64,000 nucleotides of DNA from Lamellibrachia columna (lineage: Eukaryota > Annelida > Polychaeta > Sabellida > Siboglinidae), in contig OY759273.1 in assembly GCA_963662155.1 (NCBI GenBank), positions 31,922,536-31,986,535 of the forward strand. The letters run 5' to 3'. Within the stretch, counting starts at the first letter, position 1. Each line of letters begins with the position of its first letter. Under the pieces are notes generated by a model that worked only from the letters and a program-made list of their open reading frames with translations, did no database searches and was not told where the DNA came from. A program made the translations under genes and the position numbers. Shown here piece by piece: positions 54,888-64,000 of the stretch.

Positions 54888-57500
54888 ATATATATATATA
54901 AACAATGAACAAACATATCTTACAAGAATCATGTAACAATAAAATAATAGTATGACTAATGCTTCCAGGTGATATACTATTACATACTATTACATAGCTA
55001 ATGGTTTTTTATTGTATATTTGATGAGAGGATTGAGTTAGCTTGTTTCACCTCAAGTCACAATTATGGAGTCCCAGCCATATATTGTGCCTAGTGCTTTC
55101 AGTGTGTACACACTGTGGACTGTTCGCAACACACTATTATATATGTATGTATGTATATATATATATATACATGTATATATATATATATACATGTATGTAT
55201 ATATATATATATAAATATATGTGTGTGTGTAATAATGTGTATATATAATGTTACAGCATAGCATGTGTAACCAGTATCTCACTTCCAGGAGCATATGCCA
55301 TTGTATTAATTTTTATACTCCTTTATGTACATATATTGCATGTTTTAAATTACGTGTTCAGGGTGTGGTACTCTCAATTATGATATTGGCTGCAATAATG
55401 TTTGTTCTCGTTAGTATCGTGCTATTATTTTATCATGCTATTTTACAGTTACTAACTCTGCATTCACCTCATACCTACTTGCTCTTGCCAATGTAAGGTT
55501 AACAAGAAAATGTTTGTTAATTTAGTCATAAAAAGAAGATGGATCAGTCAGAAAATAATAGCACAGTGCAGTGTATTTTGTAAGCTCAAGCAATGGTACA
55601 AATGGTGAATACAAATATGTACATACAATAAAAGTTAACATTAAAAATGCCTATGGTATTTGTACTTGGTTAATTGATAAACGTGTACATATTAACCATT
55701 GCATACAGAGAGCAGAATAAAACACCCACTGTCTCATAGAAGTTATTTTTAAATGTACTTATATAAAATACACCAATGAAGGTGTAATTAATGAATTTCT
55801 TCACAAATACTATTCATTACATTTGGCATATGTAACCCACAAATCTTGAGAACTAGACTAAAGACAACTAGGGTGCCATCTTTTAAACAACCTGTATGCA
55901 TCCTTTATATAATAATTATAAACTTGTGTAGTGTTTTAATGTAAGTAATGCATAGAATATATGATATTTTACCAATAAGATATCCCAATCTATATTGCTT
56001 TTTAGATCATACTAGGCTAAAAGACAATCACTTATTATCAGCAGCTTGTGTACTGTCTTGTTTTGTGACATTTATACAGCAGGATGTTAATTATGTATAA
56101 CCAGACAATTCTTCCAAACTACATCAAAATGGTCTGTTTCAGAATGGAGAGAAGCTGAACTCTCATTGAACTGTTACTCACGTTTTGAATTTCAGTAACT
56201 ATGCAGAAAAAATGTAATGAAATGTATCATGAAAATATAAATTCCTCTTGATTGAGCATATAAAGAGTGGTGGCATCGATCGTAGTAGATCTACGTTGGT
56301 TAGTGTCATCATTATTGTAATCACTCATTAAAAGTTAATTAGTATTCCTTAATTGTTGTTTATTTGCATTAAGCTGCCCTGTTTTACCAATCTGGTGTTC
56401 ATATTTTCAACATGGTTTTTTGTGTTCAATGTAGTTTTGCAAAGCAAATTTTCTGGTATACACATTTCTTGATGTTTAACATTCTGTGCAATGCATGATA
56501 TCTTGCCAAGCAATGTAATGAAATAGAAATGTGGATAACATTTGAAGTGTGAAGGATTCTAGCAGTTGATCAGGTAATATTGTGTTCGGTACGTTAAATT
56601 GTAAGTTGTTGACCAATTTCAATTGTGAATGTGTGAATATGCATATTTCAGTTGTATATATTATATTCAGTAGGTGGTATACAATCGATTGGTTTTGTAA
56701 TTAAATTTCCGAGACATTTTGTTTGACCACGATAGTAGTACTATGTATGTTTTGCTATATCACATTGTTGCCTCAATATGCACTCTTGCTGTGAAAATAT
56801 ATAGCCTTGCCCAATGTTGCATATAGATATGCTCATAGCTTATGTGGTTTCCTAGGGAATAATTTTCGTGTTTCATGCATGTTACTTTTGGTTTTTTTTG
56901 TGGAATTGTGGACTATTAAAATTACACTAACTATGGCGCAGTAAATGAATCCAGTACCATTCATGTTATTGTTGCAAAACAGTACCTTCATTACACACTT
57001 GGTATGTAATAACATTAGGATAGTCACTAGATAGTCACAATAGTGTAGTTCAAGAATAACAACATGTAAAGACTAGCATAAACAAAGCAATTATTTTTTG
57101 TAGCTACAATAAATCAATATTTATACGGCCAAGCTGCTATATGTACACTACATAGCTGACCAAAATGTTAGCAGTGTATGTTTTTTTAAATGATGAAAGT
57201 TTCTACAACATATTAAAGAGCTGTCAAGTGAGTTCCATAGTATTACATCTTTAACTGAAATACACATTCTCTTTAAATTGATACGAGCATAATTTATTTT
57301 AAAGTGGGACTTTGTCTTGTTACACAAACTGACTTGTTTAAAATTTTCCAGATTCCCTTTACGTTGTTTTTTGTTTCTCCAACATTGTGCTGTAATATGT
57401 TTTTTTGGCGAACTTTAATATAGACGTCAATTTGTTTTTTTTTCCATCTTGAAATCATTCAGTGATTCTTATTTATGCGCAATAGTCGCCCTTTGCAATT
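54169..57500 (+). other. 3' UTR and intergenic DNA, AT-rich
   Basis: It holds (TA)n tracts at about 54465-54630, 54680-54730, 54855-54900 and 55140-55235, and several AATAAA-type words (near 54812, 54940, 55629 and 55716). I cannot tell which is the polyadenylation signal. No exon was recognised. Confidence 0.5.
54465..54730. repeat. (TA)n microsatellites in the 3' region
   Basis: Two TA-rich arrays separated by a ~45-base unique spacer (54630-54675). The Tyr-Ile frames are artefacts. Confidence 0.95.
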
Positions 57501-57506
57501 GTGTAG

Positions 57507-57791
57507 CAGGATGTAGACAGTGATGGATATGTGAACACTGACGTCACAATAGAGGGAGGCGGTGAGGTGCAGATGCAGAATTCACGAATTTCAAACATAT
57601 TGACACAACTCGGGTCTCTTGTTCACTTCTGTGAGCGCGAAAATGTCGTCGACGGGGCAAAGTAGAAGGCCACAGCGTTCTGCAAGGAAATGGGGATCAC
57701 GACCGAAAGGAGGTTGCCATGGAGAAGACGAGTGGCCGAGGATGCCGGCATATCTCTGCTTCAGATCATCGATATGAATATGAAGCTGTGA
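57507..57791 (+). pseudogene. Protein-like terminal exon with one in-frame TAG, family unknown
   Basis: It follows CCCTTTGCAATTGTGTAG and reads in one frame: DVDSDGYVNTDVTIEGGGEV, then a helical ISNILTQLGSLVHFCE part, TAG at 57663-57665, and in the same frame KATAFCKEMGITTERRLPWR and VAEDAGISLLQIIDMNMKL to a TGA at 57789-57791. Both sides look like normal folded protein, so the TAG may be a mutation, an allele or a sequencing error. GYVNT is a GRB2-type SH2-binding motif. The acceptor demands phase 0, which does not match the phase-1 tail exons of the STAP-like gene, so it is probably not its alternative end. I do not recognise the family. Confidence 0.5.
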
Positions 57792-57924
57792 ACACCTACA
57801 TTGCTACGCATACTGTGTATAAGATGTATAAGTGTGTATAATCCAACTAATGTAATAACAGTAACATGTACGAGTGACACTTGCTTTGCGATCCACACGT
57901 TCTGTGTTGCACCAACGTGCCCCG

Positions 57925-58325
57925 TATGATGTAACAACTTGCCCCATATGATGTAACAACTTGCCCCCTATGATGTAACAACTTACCCCCTATGATGTAA
58001 CAACTTGCCCCCTATGATGTAACAACTTGCCCCGTATAATGTAACAACTTGCCCCGTATTATGTTATAACTTGCCCCCTATGATGTAACAACTTGCCCCA
58101 TATGATGTAACAACTTGCCCCGTTAGATGTAACAACTTGCCCGTATAATGTAAAAACTTGCCCCGTATGATGTAACAACTTACCCCCTATGATGTAACAA
58201 CTTGCCCCATATGATGTAACAACTTGCCCCCTATGATGTAACAACTTGCCCCCTATGATGTAACAACTTGCCCCCTATGATGTAACAACTTGCCCCCATG
58301 ATGTAACAACTTACGACCGTGCCTG
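57925..58325. repeat. 22-nt minisatellite 'GATGTAACAACTTGCCCCCT' (~18 copies)
   Basis: Units GATGTAACAACTTGCCCC + CTAT vary at CCCC/CCG/CCA. A further diverged unit plus GTCTCCCCTAC follows at 58425-58448. TAGGGGAGA + GGGGC + AAGTTGTTACA is the kind of terminus found on some mariner-like MITEs, so the array may have grown from such an end. Confidence 0.92.
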
Positions 58326-59384
58326 GGAAACTTCACATATCTACATAACTACAATACATGATATCAATAATATGGTACATTTTATTATTTACTTTTCACA
58401 AAAAGTTACTAACTGAATATTGTAACAACTAGCCCCAGTCTCCCCTACGTTGGAGATAATATGCAATTGAAAACAGTTCCGCCACCTTGTGGGTAACGCA
58501 GAAACATGTTTAGTTTGAACACGATCCGTTAAAACAAAGTGCTGGTCGGTTATTGAAAAAACAAAAATAATGGAGTGACGTAGCAGAAAATCGCTGCTTG
58601 AGGCAGACAAGACAAGTACTTAAATCTAAGCGCATTGCCAACAATGTATCTACTCTTCGACTTCGGTAAAGACTAGTAAAGCTAGGTGCATTAATCTGGT
58701 CGAAATTATTAACGCTATTATGAATGACATTTTTACATATTTTTCTCGATGTGATTCACGCCGAATATGTTCTTTGCATCACTCCACATCGGATCAGGTA
58801 CAAAACGGTCGTATAATGTAAAATATATTGTGTTTTTGTGCACTTTTTGTGCCCCAAAAAACGCAATACCGGCAATAGCCGGTGTTGTTAATATGGCGAT
58901 CATCCGAAATGTGCTGTAACAATATCATGGTGGAATCAGAACCGGAAAGGCGATTTCACTGACAAATATTTCATACCGCAGTATAAAAAAAAGACGAAAA
59001 ATAGAAGAAAAAGTGCAATTTAATGTTACGAAAAACTCTTTAAAAAATCGATAATTAAATGTTAAAAAGCCCCCCAAAAAATCAAACCGGAACGGTGATT
59101 TCACTGACAAATATCTTAAATCCAGTCTACGAAAAGACAAAAAATTAATAGAGTGAATTTAATTTTGAAACTCCCAACAAAAAAAATCCACCGACAAATA
59201 TAAGATAAAAAAACAAAGACATCGCTCATATACGAAAGTATAATTAAAAGTTCACAGATCGTGCAAATATATTTAAATCTTACTCATAAACAAGTGTCTT
59301 GCTTACCCAAATCAGTAATAAATAATTCTTCAGTGGTCAGTCAGGGCAAAAGCATGACATCGAAGTGTTTGTTTTTGAAATTAC

Positions 59385-59965
59385 TAATGTTTGGACCATG
59401 TCATGAGGAAAATTGGACATTTCGCTACAAAAAGATGGCTGTCGTTTTGGAAACTGCAGCCATGGTGAATTTTGAGGACCAAATTTATCGAGATATTTTC
59501 GTTAAATTGATACCTACAAGAGAATTATTCAAACTTAGACATCGTTCACACCCAATGTAGCAACTCGTATGAAAGTGTAGTTGGCTCTGAAAAGAGCCGT
59601 TTGGGTCTTCTCACGACTGCTGGGCAAAATTCACTGGTAGTATGCATTTGTTCACGGGTATTTGGTCGCGAATGCACACTAGCAGTGACGAGAGACGTCA
59701 TTGGCGGTTCCTGTGTTGCTGCATCCATAAGAACAAGGTACGTGTTGAACAGGGGTCGCGCCGTGCCGAACTGTCTCCGGAGTTTTCTCTTTACATGCTT
59801 CCCACATTGTGCGTAAGGATCTCGGGGTGTAGAGGATCAACGACATTCTGCTCGCGGATCACCACGTCGTGAAAATAGACGCCGCCGTTGAGTTGGTCCA
59901 GGTGATGGTACGACAACGGTCTTTTTGTAGTGAAATGTCCAATTTTCCTCATGATACAGTCCAAA
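59385..59965. mobile_element. Inner inverted-repeat element
   Basis: CATGAGGAAAATTGGACATT near 59400 is repeated in inverse near 59930-59960 (AATGTCCAATTTTCCTCATG), with continuing similarity to CTACAAAAAGA. Open frames run on both strands (59261-59560 plus, 59791-60018 minus) but I cannot assign them. 'IYRDIFVKLIPTRELFKLRH' on the plus strand is reminiscent of a Harbinger-type N-terminal segment, a weak guess. Confidence 0.45.
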
Positions 59966-60059
59966 CATGCCGATGATACGAAATTATCTAGTACTTTTAT
60001 ATATTTAAATGACAACACACTCGCACAATAAAAACATACAATCCTTAATAAATGAAGAA

Positions 60060-60740
60060 CTATTTAAAGTAAATTAATGGCTAGATATTAATAAAGTATC
60101 GCTAAATAAAAACAAATCAAAATACATGATCTTTCATATGCCCAATAAACGTATAGAGATTCTTACGCTTAAAATGGATTAATTGAAATGTAGATGAATT
60201 TAACTTCTTAGGATTGAACTTGGACACAAACCTAAACTGGAAAAAAAACACTGAAAAAGTATCAAATCAGTGTTCCATGTTGAATAGATTAACACACGTA
60301 CTACCTGTACAAATAAAAGCTCTGTTATATAACTCATTAATATTACCACACATTGTTTACTGCATCGTTGCATGGGGATATCAGGGAAATAGAATAATGA
60401 GAATTAAAAAGCAGTGGAAATAATAACCCTAAGTAGATATAATGCACACACTGAACTACTTTAAAATAACTTAACTTATTAAAAGTAGAAGATATATTAA
60501 AGTTACAAGAACTAAACAATTATTAAAAAAAATCTACCAGGTTATTTACTAAACTGGTCAATTGTCCCAAATGCTAACATATACAACTACAACCCTCTGA
60601 AAATAAAAATATATATAATATTATATACTTTTAGAACTAAGCATGAGTTTACAATGAGATGTCTAAAATATAACTTGCCACACGCAATAAATGACACTCC
60701 TGATCTAGTCAACGGAAAATATGGGGGTCTATACCCATAG
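60060..60740 (+). mobile_element. LINE RT thumb-region fragment
   Basis: 'FLGLNLDTNLNWKKNTEKVS', 'LPVQIKALLYNSLILPHIVY' and 'CIVAWGYQ' (60214-60420) are the post-palm region of a non-LTR RT. The rest is frameshifted and there is no 5' part. Confidence 0.75.
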
Positions 60741-60965
60741 TTTACGAGGCTTCACATTTTATGCGAAATATTATTTCTTACAAAAATATAATTTTATGCG
60801 CACAATATCAAATTGTTACACATGTCAACAAAACAAATAAATAATATAAGATATGTTGCTAATGTACAAACGTTTAGACTGTAACTATACACGCATTTGC
60901 TCAAGTACATATATATATATGCATATACATTACAAACTACCCGATAACTCTCATGCGTATACACA

Positions 60966-61129
<164 letters not shown>

Positions 61130-61315
61130 ATATAGATATATTGTTGAAAGGACCAAAGTAATTATTGGCGTAAATTAGGTGGCTCCTATGACAACGACAT
61201 TTTTGTCTTAATAGGAGTCACCGACCCCCGTCTGGATAAATAATGATTTATTTACTTCTTAGTGGAACATTATCAATTACTGATTTACGTACGTATGATG
61301 TATTATATATGTATG

Positions 61316-61391
<76 letters not shown>
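61316..61391. repeat. (GTGC)n microsatellite, inverted relative to 60966-61078
   Basis: A pure GTGC run on the plus strand, the complement of the tetranucleotide 190-240 bases upstream. Confidence 0.97.
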
Positions 61392-61910
61392 TGTTTGTAT
61401 TACATGTATACAACCAAGAAGAATTATATTACGCAAATGGGGTCAAATAAATGTCTTTCTTTCTTAGTAATGTCAAAAATGACACTTCGGTGTCATTCTT
61501 TTGTACTAACTTTCCCCTGAAGAATGATTTATTATTGAATTGTTGATTTGGGCAGGCAAGACACTAGTTTATGAGTAAGATTTTAAGATATTTGCATGAT
61601 CTGTGAACTTTTAATTATACTTTGATATATGAGCGATGTGTTTTATCTTATATTTTTGTCGAAATATTTGTCGGTGGATTTTTTTAAATCAACTTTCCGG
61701 TTCGATTTTTTGGGGGCTTTTAACATTAAATTATCGATTTTTTAAAGAGTTTTTCGTAACATTAAATTGCAGCTGTTCTTCTATTTTTTGTATTTTCTTA
61801 TACTGCAGTATGAAATATTTGTCGCCTTTCCGGTTCTGATGCCACCGTGATATTGTTACATAACATTTCGGATGATCGCCATATTAGCAACGCCGGCTAT
61901 TGCCAGTATA

Positions 61911-63148
61911 CAGGGGTCGAAATTAAGAAATTTAACCCACTCGCCAGGGGGACTAGTAGCTTTAATATGTGACTCATCCCCATGAAAAATCACTTGTCCC
62001 CATTTTTGGTGGGCATCGTCAAAATGCGACCTTTTTATGCAAATTCGTATGTTGACCTGCAATGCTCCTTAAACATAAAATGAACAAATAAATATTAATT
62101 TCATAATTGACGATGCAACGTAATTATTTTATTCAATTAGTACTAAATCAGATCGTTGTCAACTGCTTGTCGTTTCTGTAGGTGTTGCCAATCTATACTC
62201 CGTTCATGTCATCCAATGTACACATCCACACAGTCTGTATAATATTATGGTCTTGAGTGTCTGGCAATGGCATGTGCGTTCCTGAAAAGCTTATACATTT
62301 AGTAAAATGTCGCTTTTCCCAGTTGGTCCATCGTCTTGTCCGCCACACTTGACCCTGGGTTGCTCTCTACTTTCTCTCATAATTTCATAAAGCCCATTTC
62401 ATATGGCTTGCAGAACTATTGTGAGCTTTGATACTCTCCAATTTAAATACGGGGAGCCGACGACAAAACTGCCTGCTTTCTCATACTTGCAGCAGTAGTA
62501 CTTACAAAACATTATCATGTTTAGTTCAGTCTGAAGTGTTCTTCGCCGTCCCGTCACTCTCCCCACCTTCAACGTCGACGACAGTGTCGTCGTCACGCCG
62601 GTCAGCGGCACCGCCAACGCCAGCGTGAGCGGCAACGCCAGCGCCAGCAGACGAACTTTTGTATTCGAGCCATGAGAATTGCTTTAGTCAGTGCGGCTGA
62701 AATTCTCGTTTTCTCTCACACGCATCGTACCTACGCTTATGCGCAACTTTATAATCGGCGGTCAGTTTTCTTTTGGGGGTTGGACCCCTTTTATGAAATG
62801 CCACATGATTTCGAAAGGAAACGCAGAAGATCGACGGGTAAAAGTTAGTACTGTTCAGTGTACTATATTTGTACCCGTGAGTACGGATTTTCGACTACGT
62901 TGCAACGTGTAGTGGCTGCACGTTTACGAAATCGGATATATCGAGAACGAAGTTTAAAATTTTTATTTTTCGATACATGTGTTACGTTTATGTATGTACG
63001 ACTAATTCAAATTGCTTGCATTTATATTGTTACAAAACGAGTCGAAAATAGCTACTCGCCCGGGGGACTAGTGCAGGCCAAAGGTTACTCATCCCCAGGA
63101 ATTTCTACTCGCCTCGGGCGAGGGGGCGAGCGTTAAGTTCGATCCCTG
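61911..63148. mobile_element. hAT-like non-autonomous element, 1238 bp, 8-bp TSD
   Basis: CAGGGGTCGAAATTAAG at the left is mirrored by CTTAACGCT...; the right end reads GTTAAGTTCGATCCCTG. Both ends continue with CTCGCC..GGGGGACTAG-type blocks. Flanks CCAGTATA (61903-61910) and CCGGTATA (63149-63156) are an 8-bp duplication with one change, and the uninterrupted arm at 58.87 kb shows the empty site. A CAGGGGT start and an 8-bp duplication are hAT hallmarks. No transposase was seen. Confidence 0.85.
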
Positions 63149-63352
63149 CCGGTATAGCGTTGTTTTGGGCACAAAAAGTGCGCAACAACACAATATTTGT
63201 CTACAGATATAGGTCCGTTTTGTACCTGATCCGATGGGGAGTGATGCAAAGAACACATTCGCATCGAAAAACTTAGGTAAAAATGTCGTTTAATAGCGTT
63301 AATAATTTCGGCCAGACTAATGCACCATTAGGCGTTACTGTTAGGCTTTACC

Positions 63353-63680
63353 TGTTATTCCGTCCTCTTGTGTCAAGGGCGTCACACGGCAGAAACTATC
63401 GCAGGCCACCTTCCTATGTCCGGAGCGACAACAGTCATTTTGTCTATTGCGTCGAGGTTTACTATCCCCGACCTCAGGGTGGGGGGTTCTTCGGGGGGAT
63501 TCGAACGAACCCCTCTTTTTAGTGCATAATCTTCAACGGCAACATTTTCAGAAATCATCCCGAAACTCCCCAACTTATTGTGTTCGATTTGAATATTACG
63601 TCAAAGGTGATACATTTTGTCTCACTGCCATTTTCTTAGCTACCATTTCGAAAGATGCAATTTAACAGCCCTTATACAAT
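63353..63680. other. Unassigned stretch right of the TIR element
   Basis: Short open frames on both strands (63382-63665) with no recognisable domain or splice sites. Confidence 0.3.
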
Positions 63681-63684
63681 ATGA

Positions 63685-63890
63685 TTGCCATCCAAAACAA
63701 CAAAATCCAGGTGGCAAATTGACAAGGAAGTCTTTGGCTTCTCGAGTGTCCAACATTGTTTCGTTTTTGTGTAACCTCTGTGCGCTAATGAGATATCTCT
63801 AGGTTTTGTTTTGAAACATTTTCAGACTTAAAACATTTAAACAATCAGTAGATAATTTGTTCCAAACATTCATTGTTCTCCCTGAAAATT
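63685..63890 (-). mobile_element. LINE 3' tail, minus-strand copy
   Basis: Complemented, it reads GGCAAGTGGAC-like in reverse order of the shared LINE tail: AACAAATTATCTACTGATTG, GGTTACACA and GAGAAGCCAAAGACTTCC. Confidence 0.6.
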
Positions 63891-64000
63891 AACCTTCTTG
63901 TATCCAAACATCACTGTTCTTTTCCTAAACGCTACTTCGAACTCTCTACAACGCCTTCAAATACTTTATTAAAGCATGGCATGGCGTGGACAGTGGGCAT

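Noticed and set aside
57642..57780. Alternative frame starting ATGTCGTCGACGG, 44 codons
   Set aside because: It avoids the TAG but its Arg/Ser/Gly-rich composition is less protein-like than the frame with folded-looking segments on both sides of the TAG.
57507..57791. Alternative last exon of the STAP-like gene
   Set aside because: The exon is open only in phase 0, whereas all adaptor tail exons end in phase 1.

Overview
This is eukaryotic nuclear DNA from an invertebrate animal, most likely marine. Two intron-containing genes on the + strand can be read, set in AT-rich DNA full of non-LTR retrotransposon debris, tRNA-derived SINEs, TIR transposons, minisatellites and long microsatellites. 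There is nothing bacterial: no operons, Shine-Dalgarno sites or CRISPR. The species is not identified. An eclosion-hormone-type neuropeptide next to a PH-SH2 adaptor would fit an ambulacrarian or another deuterostome, but the sequence does not settle this.

Left third (1-24.5 kb): mostly repeats. A PIF/Harbinger-like MITE lies near 2 kb. Two LINE 3' tails lie at 2.8 kb (-) and 4.4 kb (+). A degraded LINE runs 7.9-10.4 kb, and its tail is tandemly duplicated with a GA tract. A palindromic minisatellite is at 13.5 kb, and a 428-bp element with perfect 8-bp target duplications is at 15.1 kb. A compact coding exon for a secreted six-cysteine peptide resembling eclosion hormone is at 15.98-16.32 kb. 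A TIR/MITE lies at 20.5 kb. A Penelope-like retroelement at 21.5-23.1 kb is split by a pogo-like DNA transposon. Another TIR element is at 23.2-23.9 kb.

Middle (24.5-54.2 kb): one large gene of 17 coding exons, about 764 codons, rebuilt here by eye from splice sites and reading phase. It encodes a STAP-family adaptor: an N-terminal PH domain, an unusually long Ser/Pro-rich linker, an SH2 domain, then a proline-rich tail with duplicated exons and a conserved-looking C-terminal basic helix. Most larger introns carry their own minisatellite, and several arrays sit directly on splice junctions. Two homologous exons (11 and 12) are each followed by tandem arrays in which every unit copies the end of the exon plus its 5' splice site. 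After exon 11 these arrays stay open in one frame and encode polyproline modules. This is the most unusual structure in the window.

Right third (54.2-64 kb): AT microsatellites and no clear gene up to a protein-like terminal exon at 57.5 kb, interrupted by a single in-frame TAG. Then come a 22-nt array at 57.9-58.3 kb, and a 4.7-kb element with ~670-bp inverted repeats whose right arm is split by a 1.24-kb hAT-like insertion with an 8-bp target duplication. Paired inverted GTGC-type microsatellites lie inside it. A minus-strand LINE tail ends the window.

All family calls come from recognising motifs by eye; no database search was run.
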